From DATKSS01 sp049582065 (GTDB taxonomy: Bacteria > Chloroflexota > Dormibacteria > Dormibacterales > Dormibacteraceae): 17,546 nt of DNA. Below, one piece after another: positions 1 to 7,414 of this stretch (positions within the stretch are counted from its first letter, which is position 1; every line of letters starts with the position of its first letter). The notes beneath the pieces are model-generated. The model saw only the letters and a program-made list of their open reading frames with translations, was not told where the DNA came from and ran no database searches. The position numbers and the translations under genes were made by a program. Location: contig JBAUTF010000253.1 of assembly GCA_049582065.1 (NCBI GenBank), positions 1-17,546 on the forward strand, read 5' to 3'.

Positions 1-18
1 GCCGGGCATTGTCGCTGT

Positions 19-46
19 GGCGGGGCCGTTGGACGACGGCCCCGCC
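19..46. terminator. Strong inverted repeat downstream of cpaB, possible terminator
   Basis: Bases 19-29 and 36-46 form a perfect 11-bp GC-rich stem around a 6-base loop, starting about 55 bases past the cpaB stop on the minus strand. No clear T-run follows the stem on the minus strand, so it is not a textbook intrinsic terminator. It could end cpaB transcription, protect the 3' end of the mRNA, or be an intergenic palindrome unrelated to cpaB. Apart from this, bases 1-100 hold nothing I recognise. Confidence 0.4.
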
Positions 47-100
47 GGGGGAACAGTGTGGTTTTGCTTGACCCTATCGAGTAGACCCATCCGGCCTAGG

Positions 101-973
101 TCAGAGGCTCGTGAAGTGATAAAAGGCGTCGACTTCCTTGCCGGTGACGCCCTGGGCCGCCTGGACGGTCGAGCAGTTGGGGTTCGGGGCACTGGGCGGC
201 TGGGCCAGGTAGTCGTGGAACGACTCGAGGGTGTAGCGCAGGGTCATGTTGGCGAGGAACCAGGTGAAGTACTCGGCGTCGCACTGCGTCACCTCGATGG
301 TGAGGCTGGAGGTCACGCCGCTGGTGGTCTGCGTCCCTCCGACGGTGGTCGCGCCACCGGCGGGCTGCACGTTGGCCGATGCCGGGCCGAGGCCGATCAC
401 GTGGACGTTGGTGAACACCGTCTTGCTGACGGTCTTCTGGAGTCCCTGCGCCGCTGACCCGCCAGAGGCAAAGATCGTAAGGGAAGAAGATGCGATCACG
501 GTGATGTAGTCCCCGACGCTGATGTTCCCGGCAACGCCCTGCTGCTCACCGGTCGGGATGGTCATCGCCACATAGCCGCTCGCCAGCGGAAGGTACGCGG
601 GCCTCGAGCCGGACGGCACGAGGTTGATGTCCCTCGCCAGCATGTCCGACGTGATGACCGATCCCTTGGAGATCTGGATCTCAGCGATCAGGCCCTTGAC
701 GTCGCTGATGTTGGTGTAGGTGTTGTTGGCGCTCGTGAAGTCGCCCGAAACCTTGGCGACATCCAGGTCGGCGGAGGTGATGGTGTGACGCAAGGGGATG
801 GCCTGCTTGGCCACGACGACGGTCGTGGTCGCACCACCGCCTCCGCCACTGCCCAGCGTGCCCCCGAGCAGGAACACTCCGCCAAAGGCAAGAACGGCAA
901 GGAGCAAGCCGACGATTATGAAGAGCCGACCACCGCCTGGTCGGGGTCTTGCTGGAGCTGGTGCGACGGCCAA
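101..973 (-). CDS. cpaB: Flp/Tad pilus assembly protein CpaB (SAF domain)
   Basis: The 290-residue product has a short Ala/Pro/Arg-rich cytoplasmic tail, one membrane segment at about residues 17-38, and a Gly-rich linker (41-47). An SAF-type beta-clip domain follows at about 50-112, with AKQAIPLRHTITSADL and a later KGSVITSDML typical of CpaB/RcpC. The C-terminal part (about 130-257) is the periplasmic/extracellular region seen in CpaB proteins. In known Tad systems CpaB stabilises the pilus assembly channel outside the cytoplasmic membrane. The start is TTG, chosen because GGAGGTGA lies exactly 7 bases upstream and the membrane segment follows closely. It lies downstream of the Flp pilin on the same strand, separated from it by a terminator, so it may be read through or have its own promoter. 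The rest of the Tad machinery is not in view. The family call is secure; the pilus role rests on context. Confidence 0.85.
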   Translation of the reverse strand: MAVAPAPARPRPGGGRLFIIVGLLLAVLAFGGVFLLGGTLGSGGGGGATTTVVVAKQAIPLRHTITSADLDVAKVSGDFTSANNTYTNISDVKGLIAEIQISKGSVITSDMLARDINLVPSGSRPAYLPLASGYVAMTIPTGEQQGVAGNISVGDYITVIASSSLTIFASGGSAAQGLQKTVSKTVFTNVHVIGLGPASANVQPAGGATTVGGTQTTSGVTSSLTIEVTQCDAEYFTWFLANMTLRYTLESFHDYLAQPPSAPNPNCSTVQAAQGVTGKEVDAFYHFTSL

Positions 974-980
974 AACTAAG

Positions 981-988
981 TCACCTCC
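981..988 (-). promoter_or_regulatory. Shine-Dalgarno site that sets the TTG start of cpaB
   Basis: On the minus strand GGAGGTGA sits 7 bases before the TTG at 973-971. It is an almost full match to the anti-Shine-Dalgarno sequence, and it decides in favour of the TTG start. Confidence 0.7.
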
Positions 989-1061
989 GCATGAGCGATC
1001 TTCGAGAGTGTCGACATTGTACCCACGGGAACCGCGATCGTCCCCCCTGCTAAGTGAAAGA

Positions 1062-1085
1062 AGAGAGCCCCTTGCGGGGCTCTCT
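1062..1085 (-). terminator. Intrinsic terminator after the Flp pilin gene
   Basis: A perfect 10-bp stem (AGAGAGCCCC paired with GGGGCTCTCT) closes a 4-base loop that reads GCAA, a GNRA-type tetraloop, on the minus strand. It is followed on that strand by the pyrimidine-rich TCTTTCACTT. It begins 26 bases past the pilin stop codon. The T-run is imperfect. A stem of this kind between a pilin gene and its assembly genes would let pilin mRNA accumulate above the downstream genes, by partial termination or 3'-end protection. That effect is inferred. Confidence 0.75.
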
Positions 1086-1111
1086 AGTGAAGGTGCTACT
1101 ACGTTGGGTGC

Positions 1112-1288
1112 TTACGCTCCCAGAGCGGCTACGACGTTCGAGAACACGTTCTTGATCTGGCCGCCCATCGTAAGAAGGATGACGATGACCACGATTGACA
1201 CGAGGACGAGGATCAGAGCGTACTCAACCATGCCCTGGCCTTCCTGACGGGTAGTAAGGCTCCGAAGCTTCATGTAAAGGTTCAACAT
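1112..1288 (-). CDS. flp: Flp-type prepilin, 58 residues
   Basis: A short frame opening with ATG and closing with TAA encodes a class III (Flp) prepilin. A basic leader of 17 residues ends in RQEG, followed by QGMVEYALILVLV. The Gly17/Gln18 junction fits prepilin peptidase cleavage, with Glu at +5 and Tyr at +6 as in the Flp family. A single hydrophobic stretch (about 24-42) and a short tail with NVFSNVV complete the mature 41-residue pilin, which would polymerise into thin adhesive Tad pili. Flp pilins are usually 50-80 residues long, so this is full length. The ribosome site AAAGGAGGTGA lies 7 bases upstream, the strongest in the window, which suggests high expression. It is followed by a hairpin terminator and then cpaB. 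A TadE-like pseudopilin is less likely, given the size and the motif. Confidence 0.9.
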   Translation of the reverse strand: MLNLYMKLRSLTTRQEGQGMVEYALILVLVSIVVIVILLTMGGQIKNVFSNVVAALGA

Positions 1289-1295
1289 CTGCGAT

Positions 1296-1306
1296 TCACC
1301 TCCTTT
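1296..1306 (-). promoter_or_regulatory. Near-perfect Shine-Dalgarno site of the Flp pilin
   Basis: The minus strand reads AAAGGAGGTGA, then 7 bases, then the ATG at 1288. Spacing and core match those of cpaB, while most other genes in the window have weak or coupled start sites. It fixes the pilin start and suggests strong translation. Confidence 0.75.
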
Positions 1307-1317
1307 TTCCTGAACTA

Positions 1318-1332
1318 CAGGTTTCTAACCTG
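1318..1332. promoter_or_regulatory. Short inverted repeat in the pilin leader, possible operator or hairpin
   Basis: CAGGTT-TCT-AACCTG is a perfect 6-bp inverted repeat with a 3-base spacer, 30-44 bases upstream of the pilin start. It could be a repressor/activator half-site pair or a small hairpin in the 5' leader. It lies between two divergent genes (pilin left, methyltransferase right), so it could act on either. I could not identify convincing -35/-10 hexamers here. The rest of 1289-1478 is otherwise unassigned. Confidence 0.3.
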
Positions 1333-1478
1333 CTTGACGGCGACCTGCCCGGGTTCTTGCGGGTTTTTGCGCCATCGCGGCGCGGATGCTACGCGGACGG
1401 CACAGGCAGGTCAATTCATTAGCCAAAACGCCTGGGCCGCGTCTGCGGGTCGTTCCACTTGATACCGTTGCGCCGGGT

Positions 1479-2183
1479 ATGGCCTCTTCCGGCGTCGCAA
1501 AGCAATTGCAACGGCGCTCGGGGGCCTACTGGCGCGATCTGCTGTTCAGCCGCCTCCTCCCCGCCCTGTTCTTCAGCCTCTTCCTGGCCAGGCAGCTCAT
1601 CTTCGTCTGGGGCGGCCTCCACTCGGTCCGGAATCCCAACGACTACCTCTACCTGCTCCAGCAGGTCCTCGCCCTGGCCTACTTCACGATGCTCGTCGTC
1701 CTGTACAGCACCCGGCTTCCCAAGCGCGGCACCGACCACCGGCTGGCGGTGGTGTTCGTAGCCTTCACCGGTACGTTCTCCGCCATCGGGGCGAGCTTCC
1801 TGCCGGGGAGCGTGCGGCGCGACGGGCTGGTCCTGGTCGGAGACCTCCTCGCCACTTTTGGGCTCGCGTACTCCGTCTGGGGCCTCGCCTACCTGCGCCG
1901 GTCGTTCTCCATCATCCCCGAGGCGCGCCGGCTGGTGACCGGCGGCCCGTACTCGTTGAGCCGCCACCCGGTCTACCTGGGAGAGATCGCGACCGCGGTC
2001 GGGGTCAACCTCGCCACGGCAGGCTGGCCAGGCGCTCTCGCGCTGATCTACTTCATCGGCTGCGAGATCCTCAGGATGCGTTGGGAAGAAGGGGTGCTCG
2101 AGCGTGCGTTCCCCGACGACTACCCGGCCTACCTGCGCCGGGTCCCGCGTTATTTCCCGAACCCTCTGCGGGCAGGCCGGTAA
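1479..2183 (+). CDS. Isoprenylcysteine methyltransferase-like (ICMT/PEMT family) membrane methyltransferase
   Basis: From ATG 1479 the product is 234 residues, mostly membrane segments (about 22-42, 57-78, 87-108, 117-138, and a pair near 167-195). The C-terminal core GGPYSLSRHPVYLGEI (about 155-170), the following EILRMRWEEGVLERAF and the closing DDYPAYLRRVPRYFPNP match the ICMT/PEMT family. That family binds S-adenosylmethionine with the RHPxY and EE elements at the membrane face and methylates a lipid or prenylated substrate. The bacterial substrate is unknown. An earlier in-frame ATG exists at 1386, but the codons between (for example AAT TCA TTA AAA) have AT-rich third positions unlike the rest, so 1479 is preferred; neither start has a clear ribosome site. 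The gene is 6 bases upstream of a GT-C-like gene and probably in operon with it, which hints at a polyprenyl or glycolipid substrate (inference). Confidence 0.8.
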   Translation: MASSGVAKQLQRRSGAYWRDLLFSRLLPALFFSLFLARQLIFVWGGLHSVRNPNDYLYLLQQVLALAYFTMLVVLYSTRLPKRGTDHRLAVVFVAFTGTFSAIGASFLPGSVRRDGLVLVGDLLATFGLAYSVWGLAYLRRSFSIIPEARRLVTGGPYSLSRHPVYLGEIATAVGVNLATAGWPGALALIYFIGCEILRMRWEEGVLERAFPDDYPAYLRRVPRYFPNPLRAGR

Positions 2184-2189
2184 GGTCGC

Positions 2190-3659
2190 TTGCGCCTCAC
2201 CGAGCGCCTCAGCGCGCGCACCCTGCTGCTCGGCGGAGTCCTCATCGTCATCCTCTCGCTATTCATCTCCGGCGAGCAGGACCCCGACTTCTGGTGGCAC
2301 CTTCGAATCGGGCAGTGGATGGTCGCCAACGGCCGGCTGCCGTCCTCCGACATCTTCACCTACACAGTCCCGACCCACGTCTGGACCGACCACGAGTACC
2401 TGACCGAGATCCTGATGTGGCTGACCTACAGCACAGTCGGGCTCGGCGTGCTCTGCCTTGCTTTCGGAGTCACCACCTGGGCGGGCTTCTGGCTCATCTA
2501 CCGGCAGGTGCGCCGGCAGCCCTTCGTCATCATCGGGATCGGCCTGGCCGTCGGAGCCATCGCGGGGGCGCCGATCTGGGGGCCCCGCTCACAGATGATC
2601 ACGTTCGCGCTGAGCTGCCTCCAGCTGTACTGGCTGCAGGGATACCTGAGCGGGCGCAGCCGGGCGCTGACGTACTTCCCGCTGGTCATGGTGGTGTGGG
2701 CCAACATGCACGGCGGCTGGGTGATCGCCTTTGCGTGGTTCGGGGCCGCGATCGCGGCGGAGCTCGTCGGATGGGCCTGGGACCGTTCCAACCCGGCGCA
2801 CCGCATGCACCTGCGCTTCCTGTTGATCATCTCGGCAGCCTCGGCAGTGGCGGTCGCCGCCACGCCTCACTTCCTGAGCCTGTACCCGTACCCGTTCCAG
2901 ACCGAGGGCAGCGTCGCTCAGCAGAAGCTGATCGTCGAGTGGTTCTCGCCTGACTTCCACCAGGTCTACCTGCGGCCTTTCGAAGCGATGTTCTTCCTGC
3001 TCATCGCCGGCTTCGCGCTGCGGCGCCCGACTGTCTACGAGTTCCTGCTCACCGCGCTCGCCCTCGGGCTGGCCCTGCAGTCAGTCCGCAACGTAGCGCT
3101 GTTCGTGGCCGCTGCCACGCCCGTGCTGATCAACACGTACTCAGAAGCCTGGAAGGACCTCGCAAGAACGCGGAAGTGGAACTTCTCGCTGCCGCCCCGA
3201 CCGATCTTCGCCGCGATCACGGCGTCCATGCTGCTCGTCATCATGGGCGCGACCGCCCTGCACATCTCCGACTCCATAAGCACGTCGCGGCAGCAGAGCC
3301 TGGACGCCTCCAGCTACCCGATCGGCGCGGCCGACTGGCTCGCTGCGAACCCCGGGGTTGGCACGCGCATGTACAACCAGTACGGCTGGGGCGGCTACCT
3401 GGCCAACCGGTTCTACCCGCAGCCCAATCGCAAGGTGTTCATCTTCGGCGAGGCGGCGCTCATGGGCGACCCGCTCCTGAACCAGTACGAGGACGTGCAG
3501 ACCCTGCGACCCGACTGGCAGCAGGTGCTCGACCAGTGGAAAGTCGACTACATCGTCTATAACCGGGGCGAGGCGCTGGCCAATGTCCTTGCGACGCAGC
3601 CCGGGTGGAAGCTCGTCTACGAGGACTCGGTGGCCGTGATCTTCGTAAGAGTGTCCTAG
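2190..3659 (+). CDS. GT-C-like polytopic membrane protein, probable polyprenyl-phosphate-sugar-dependent glycosyltransferase
   Basis: This 489-residue protein starts at TTG, 6 bases after the preceding stop. Membrane segment 1 (about 11-27) leads into an acidic loop DPDFWWHLRIGQW (31-43), like the aspartate-bearing first external loop of GT-C transferases. About eight to ten hydrophobic segments follow to residue 360, with WANMHGGW (170-177) and RNVALF (300-305), motifs I associate with uncharacterised membrane proteins of high-GC bacteria. A last membrane segment near 337-357 anchors a soluble C-terminal domain (about 365-489). GT-C enzymes transfer sugars outside the membrane from polyprenyl-phosphate donors, and candidate donor synthases are encoded nearby on the other strand. 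The fold call is from pattern only; donor and acceptor are unknown. The stop overlaps the stop of the convergent gene in a shared CTAG. Confidence 0.65.
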   Translation: MRLTERLSARTLLLGGVLIVILSLFISGEQDPDFWWHLRIGQWMVANGRLPSSDIFTYTVPTHVWTDHEYLTEILMWLTYSTVGLGVLCLAFGVTTWAGFWLIYRQVRRQPFVIIGIGLAVGAIAGAPIWGPRSQMITFALSCLQLYWLQGYLSGRSRALTYFPLVMVVWANMHGGWVIAFAWFGAAIAAELVGWAWDRSNPAHRMHLRFLLIISAASAVAVAATPHFLSLYPYPFQTEGSVAQQKLIVEWFSPDFHQVYLRPFEAMFFLLIAGFALRRPTVYEFLLTALALGLALQSVRNVALFVAAATPVLINTYSEAWKDLARTRKWNFSLPPRPIFAAITASMLLVIMGATALHISDSISTSRQQSLDASSYPIGAADWLAANPGVGTRMYNQYGWGGYLANRFYPQPNRKVFIFGEAALMGDPLLNQYEDVQTLRPDWQQVLDQWKVDYIVYNRGEALANVLATQPGWKLVYEDSVAVIFVRVS

Positions 3660-5281
3660 TACAACCGCCAGATCTTGAAGTTCGGGGTGTCGTAAGCGGG
3701 GGCGCCGAGGCTCGCGGGCGGCGGCGTGGCCAGGTCGGCCGTCCAGACCACGTACCGGATGTGGTTCTCCTCGATGAACTTCTGCAGGTCGGCCTTGCCG
3801 GTCAGCACGCTCAACGCAATCTGCGTCTTGTTGACGTAGTCAAACGTCTCGTCGTAATGGCCGACGTAGACGGTGTCCGGGCTGTAGGCGGGCACATAGA
3901 GTCCGACTCCCGGCATCGACAGGACCCTGCCTTGCGGCTCGGTCCCCAACCAGGTGAGCCCGTCGTACTCGGCGGTGGTGACGGTGTACTGGCCCTGGGC
4001 GGCCACGGCCAGCGGCGCCAGCACGAGAAAGGCGCTGCCGATGGCTGCGAACGCCACGTATGAGAAGGGAACCAGCCGGTGGGCCCGGGCGCTGCGCAGC
4101 CGGGGGAGGATCAGCTCATACATCCCGCGCGCGCCCAGCACGTCAAGCGGCAAATACATTCCGTCGAGGAAGCGGCGGCGCAGGTCGCCGGCAGGGTTGG
4201 GCAGGTAGAGGATGGCTGCGATCAGCAGGAGCCATGCCAGGAGGAACAGGTCTTCACGGGTCCGCCTGCGAAGGGCGCCCGGAACGCCGGTGAGCGCGAG
4301 CAGCAGCTGCGGCGCGATCGCAAAGAACAGGCTGATCGACTCAGGCGGAAGCGCGTTCTTCGAGTGAAAGGTCCAGCGCTGAACCTCCGGGTTGCCGATG
4401 AACGCGACGTACGAATAAAGAATGTATGGCGCGGGGATCGCGAAGGCGAGGGCGGCGGCGGCCCACCCCCGCTTGGGCGCGGGACGCAGCAAAAGCGCGA
4501 CCGCCGTGGCGCCTCCCATGAGGATCGGCATCTGCGGGTGGATCGAGGCCTGGCCTAGCCAGGCCGCGCCCCCAAGGACCGCCAGGCGCAGGCTCCCGCG
4601 CTGGATCGCCTTCAGGGTGAAACCGACGCCCAGGGCCGCGAAGACCCCCGACCACGCGAAGTGCGGCAGCGCCAGCACCGAGTAAAAGGCGGTCAGCTCG
4701 GGCATCCGCCAGTCGAGGGTGTCCGTCTGGTGGCCGAAGATCACCGGCTGGCCAAGCGCCTGGATCACGTAGCCCATCCCCAGCCCGACGGCGCAGAAGA
4801 AGAAGGCGAACCGGCGCGCCGACCGGTCCTCGATGAAATGTCCAATCAAAAACCAGGCGGCGCCCATCAGCGCGAATGCGGCGGCGATCCGTGCGAGGTG
4901 GAAGACGACGATCAGGGGAAGGTTCAAAAGCGCGGCCACGTGGCCCAGGAAGATCCAGAAGAGGAACAGGTACGCGGCCGGGCTTGGCTCCGTCGTGTAG
5001 CGGTTCTGCCACGCCCACGCGCCCTCCCACCCCTGCCGCATCTTGGCCAGGTAGGTGTTGGCGTCGTCGCCCAGGAAGAAGAAGCCCATGAAGACGTGGC
5101 CCGGAGGTTGGACCGCGTAAGCGAACATGTAGGGCACCGCAGTCACCAGCGCGAGGGCGAGCCCGGTGAGCAGCGGCACGCGCCACTCATGCCAAATCAG
5201 CTGCCGGCGTGACTTCCCGATCCGGCGCTCCGCGCCACCTTCCCCGCCAGCCGGGGAGGGAACCACCACTGCTGCTTTCAT
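3656..5281 (-). CDS. GT-C-like polytopic membrane protein with C-terminal soluble domain
   Basis: The 541-residue protein has a charged cytoplasmic head (1-33), a first membrane segment (about 35-57), then a loop with GDDANTYLAKMRQG (71-84). The Asp72-Asp73 pair sits where GT-C transferases carry their catalytic acidic motif. Around ten further hydrophobic segments follow, and the last ~110 residues are soluble. The ATG at 5281 forms an ATGA overlap with the stop of the upstream mannose synthase gene, the usual sign of translational coupling, so I prefer it to the GTG at 5311. Coupling to a polyprenol-phosphate mannose synthase suggests it uses that lipid-linked sugar (inference). Residues 7-21 are encoded by a palindromic repeat shared with another locus at 9757-9842. 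It could instead be a non-catalytic membrane protein; I see no family-specific signature beyond the acidic loop. Confidence 0.65.
   Translation of the reverse strand: MKAAVVVPSPAGGEGGAERRIGKSRRQLIWHEWRVPLLTGLALALVTAVPYMFAYAVQPPGHVFMGFFFLGDDANTYLAKMRQGWEGAWAWQNRYTTEPSPAAYLFLFWIFLGHVAALLNLPLIVVFHLARIAAAFALMGAAWFLIGHFIEDRSARRFAFFFCAVGLGMGYVIQALGQPVIFGHQTDTLDWRMPELTAFYSVLALPHFAWSGVFAALGVGFTLKAIQRGSLRLAVLGGAAWLGQASIHPQMPILMGGATAVALLLRPAPKRGWAAAALAFAIPAPYILYSYVAFIGNPEVQRWTFHSKNALPPESISLFFAIAPQLLLALTGVPGALRRRTREDLFLLAWLLLIAAILYLPNPAGDLRRRFLDGMYLPLDVLGARGMYELILPRLRSARAHRLVPFSYVAFAAIGSAFLVLAPLAVAAQGQYTVTTAEYDGLTWLGTEPQGRVLSMPGVGLYVPAYSPDTVYVGHYDETFDYVNKTQIALSVLTGKADLQKFIEENHIRYVVWTADLATPPPASLGAPAYDTPNFKIWRLY
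5221..5268 (-). repeat. Palindromic GC-rich interspersed element, copy 1 (inside coding sequence)
   Basis: On the minus strand this stretch contains GCGGGGAAGGTGGCGCG followed by GAGCGCCGG, with an imperfect hairpin built on CCTCCCC and GGGGAAGG. The same words occur in 9757-9842. It lies in frame within codons 7-21 of the GT-C-like gene and adds a Pro/Gly/Glu-rich tract to its cytoplasmic head. It resembles REP-type or other small non-autonomous palindromic elements in character; no transposase is nearby. Confidence 0.6.
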
Positions 5282-6015
5282 CTCGCCAGGCTCAACCGCA
5301 GCACCGTCCACAGCGCGCGCCGGATCTCGCCCTGCGAGACCTTGGAAGCGCCGGCGACCCGGTCTTCGAAGCGGATCGGCACTTCGACCACCGGGAAGCC
5401 GAGCCGCTTGGCTCGATGCACCATCTCGATCTGGAAGGAGTATCCCTGGGAGACGACGGCGTCGAGGCCGATCTGGTCGAGCAGCCCGCGGGTATAGCAG
5501 CGGTAGCCCGAAGTGCAGTCATGCGTCCGCAATCCAAGCAGGACCCTGCAGTAGGTGTTCGCCGCCCACGAGAGCAGCCAGCGATGGGCCGGCCAGCCCA
5601 AAATCTCGCCACCTTTGATGTAGCGCGACCCGATCGCCAGCCCGCCGCAACCGCGCGCGGCCTCCACGATGGCGTCGAGGTCTTGCGGCCGGTGAGAACC
5701 GTCCGCGTCCATCTCAACGAACAGCGCCGAACCCTCGGCGAGGCCGATGCGGAATGCATCTTCATACGCGCTGCCGAGCCCGAGCTTGCGCTCTCGGTGC
5801 AGCACACGCACGCCGGGGTCGGCGGCGGCCAGGCTGTCCGCCAGCTCCCCTGTGCCGTCGGGTGAGGCGTCGTCGACGACCAGGACGTCGTGCCCAACGT
5901 GGCGAACGCCGGCCACCACCTGCTCGAGGTTGGACCGCTCGTTGAAGGTCGGCAGGACGACGAGGACCTCGGTGGGCGGCGACCTCCGCTCGGTGAGGTT
6001 GTTCCCGCCGCTCAC
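5278..6015 (-). CDS. Polyprenol-phosphate mannose synthase-like GT2 glycosyltransferase (DPM1/Ppm1 family)
   Basis: The 245-residue protein is a GT-A fold family 2 enzyme. VLVVLPTFNERSNLEQVV (17-34) binds the nucleotide, VVDDASPDGTG (46-56) follows, and EMDADGSHRP (101-110) holds the DxD-type metal and donor site. Later GSRYIKGGEILGWP and HDCTSGYRCY are typical of dolichol/polyprenol-phosphate mannose synthases. There is no C-terminal membrane domain, as in the single-domain soluble type. The expected reaction is transfer of mannose from GDP-mannose to polyprenyl phosphate at the inner face of the membrane. The GTG at 6015 overlaps the upstream stop as GTGA. An upstream in-frame ATG at 6102 would bury about 90 bases in the preceding gene and adds no conserved residues. 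Its stop overlaps the start of the GT-C-like gene (ATGA). Mannose as the sugar is inferred from family. Confidence 0.87.
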   Translation of the reverse strand: MSGGNNLTERRSPPTEVLVVLPTFNERSNLEQVVAGVRHVGHDVLVVDDASPDGTGELADSLAAADPGVRVLHRERKLGLGSAYEDAFRIGLAEGSALFVEMDADGSHRPQDLDAIVEAARGCGGLAIGSRYIKGGEILGWPAHRWLLSWAANTYCRVLLGLRTHDCTSGYRCYTRGLLDQIGLDAVVSQGYSFQIEMVHRAKRLGFPVVEVPIRFEDRVAGASKVSQGEIRRALWTVLRLSLAR

Positions 6016-6728
6016 CCTTTGAACCTGACCCTCAGCACGTGCTTGAACATGTCGAAGGAGCTTCGCATCGCGCTCACCTTGGTCGGAGACGAGTTGCGCC
6101 ATACGACTGGGATCTCGGCGATCTTGACGCCCTTTCGGCGAGCCCGGTAGAGCACTTCGGGGTCGTAGCCGAAGCCGTCAGTGCTGAGGGCCGCGAAGAC
6201 GTCGTGGGCGACGTCGGCGCGGAAGAGCTTGAAACCGCACTGCGTATCCCAGATGCCGGGCAGGAGCACCGCCTGGACGAGGAGGTTGAACGCCTTGCCC
6301 ATCAGCACGCGGTAAAAGGGCTGGGAGATCTCGACACGAGAGCCGCGCAGCGCCCTCGAGGCGATCGCCACGCCTGCCCCGTCCGCCAGCGCCGCCTGGA
6401 GGTCGTCGAGCTCTTCGATGGGGGTCGACAGGTCGGCGTCGGTGACCAGGATCTCCGCGCCCTGCGCCACCGCCACGCCGACGGCGAGCGCCCGACCTTT
6501 GCCGCGATTGTGCGGCAGCGCCTCGACGCGCACCGCCCTGTTCCTCTCGGCGGCCGCGTCCATGATCATCCGGGTCCCGTCGGAGCTGCCGTCGTCGACA
6601 AGGACGATCTCATACGCGGCCTGCTTGGCGTCCAGGTAGCGCTCGATCTGCTCGATCGTGCGCGGCAGCCTCTGCTCCTCGTTGTAGCAGGGGACGACGA
6701 CGCTGAGCTTGGGTGGATCGCCAGCCAC
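6012..6728 (-). CDS. Dolichyl/polyprenyl-phosphate glucosyltransferase-like GT2 enzyme (ALG5 family)
   Basis: A second GT2 enzyme, 238 residues, reads KLSVVVPCYNEEQRLPRTIE (7-26), VLVDDGSSDGT (42-52), HNRGKGRALAVG (73-84) and VTDADLSTPIEEL (95-107), with the DxD motif at 97-99. WDTQCGFKLFRAD and the C-terminal IPVVWRNSSPTKVS complete the ALG5 pattern. ALG5 homologues transfer glucose from UDP-glucose to dolichyl phosphate; bacterial members act on polyprenyl phosphates and the sugar can differ. The start used is GTG 6728, 11 bases after the upstream stop and just before the first beta strand. The frame is open further upstream to 6956, but that region overlaps the TagA-family gene and reads as shadow sequence. 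No strong ribosome site is seen. Together with the DPM1-like neighbour, it supplies a second type of lipid-linked sugar. Confidence 0.83.
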   Translation of the reverse strand: MAGDPPKLSVVVPCYNEEQRLPRTIEQIERYLDAKQAAYEIVLVDDGSSDGTRMIMDAAAERNRAVRVEALPHNRGKGRALAVGVAVAQGAEILVTDADLSTPIEELDDLQAALADGAGVAIASRALRGSRVEISQPFYRVLMGKAFNLLVQAVLLPGIWDTQCGFKLFRADVAHDVFAALSTDGFGYDPEVLYRARRKGVKIAEIPVVWRNSSPTKVSAMRSSFDMFKHVLRVRFKG

Positions 6729-6739
6729 GCGTCGGAATG

Positions 6740-7414
6740 CTACTTGGCCGAGCGCATCACCTTGATGGCGTAAACGGGCAGGACGGCCATGCGCCGGATG
6801 CGCCAGGGCTGGTGGACGAGCCTGTGCAGCCACTCGAGGCCCGCCCGCCTCATCCACGCCGGGGCGCGCGCAACTCTTCCCGTGAGGTAGTCGAACGCCC
6901 CTCCCACGCCCATCGCGACCGCGACGTCTGTCCGATGTTTCATCCGGTCGATCCACATCTCTTGCTTCGGCGCGCCGTAGGCGACGAGCAGGACCTGCGT
7001 CCGGTGGTCGCGGATGAGCCGCAGCGACTCATCGTCCGCGCTCGGGTCAGGCGAGCCGGCATATGAGGCGACGGCCAGGCCCGGGTGGCGCGCCCGAAGA
7101 CTGTCAGCGAGCTCATCGGCGACGCCTGGCCCGGCTCCGAGAAGAAAAAGACGGAAGCCGCGGCGCGCGCACATCGAGGCGAGCAGCGGCAGCATGTCCG
7201 TCCCGGCCACCGGTTCCCGCAGGGCGCAACCCTCCCGCCGTGCTGCCCAGACGACGCCGGTCCCATCCGCCAGGCAGAGGTCGGCCGACTCGAGGACGCG
7301 GGCAAAGTCGGGATCTTTGCACGCGCGCATGACGAACTCAGGGTTGACCGTCGCAACCAGGTGGTGACCACCCTGGGCGGCCATCGACTCGATCCGTTCC
7401 AGCGCCATGGCCAT
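6740..7414 (-). CDS. WecG/TagA/CpsF family glycosyltransferase (GT26)
   Basis: The product, at least 224 residues, carries the GT26 signature set: ATVNPEFVM (21-29), LADGTGVVWAARR (48-60, with the conserved catalytic-region Asp50), LFLLGAGPGVADEL (89-102), YGAPKQEMWID (146-156) and GVGGAFDYLTGRVARAPAWM (169-188). The C-terminal RLVHQPWRIRR is the membrane-association tail of this family. Members add N-acetylmannosamine or a related sugar to an undecaprenyl-linked sugar in teichoic acid, enterobacterial common antigen or capsule synthesis. ATG 7414 is the first standard start, but the open frame continues upstream and encodes RILGVRVDCLDM, which matches the conserved first strand of the family, so the true protein is probably longer. 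The next candidate is a CTG at 7468. It leads a run of four minus-strand genes. The exact sugar is unknown. Confidence 0.85.
   Translation of the reverse strand: MAMALERIESMAAQGGHHLVATVNPEFVMRACKDPDFARVLESADLCLADGTGVVWAARREGCALREPVAGTDMLPLLASMCARRGFRLFLLGAGPGVADELADSLRARHPGLAVASYAGSPDPSADDESLRLIRDHRTQVLLVAYGAPKQEMWIDRMKHRTDVAVAMGVGGAFDYLTGRVARAPAWMRRAGLEWLHRLVHQPWRIRRMAVLPVYAIKVMRSAK

Noticed and set aside
17..457. Plus-strand open frame at the left edge, opposite cpaB
   Set aside because: Overlaps the coding part of cpaB on the other strand and has no recognisable domain.
1334..1339. TTGACG as a -35 element for the methyltransferase gene
   Set aside because: No acceptable -10 hexamer occurs 16-19 bases downstream, so a promoter cannot be supported.
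1369..1383. Small GCGCC/GGCGC hairpin upstream of the methyltransferase gene
   Set aside because: A 5-bp stem in GC-rich DNA is expected by chance and has no T-run or conserved context.
1386..1478. Upstream ATG for the ICMT-like gene
   Set aside because: The 31 extra codons have AT-rich third positions and no ribosome site, and add nothing before the first membrane segment; kept only as an alternative.
6729..6956. N-terminal extension of the ALG5-like gene
   Set aside because: The extra residues overlap the TagA/WecG coding region and show no similarity to GT2 enzymes; the GT-A fold begins just after GTG 6728.
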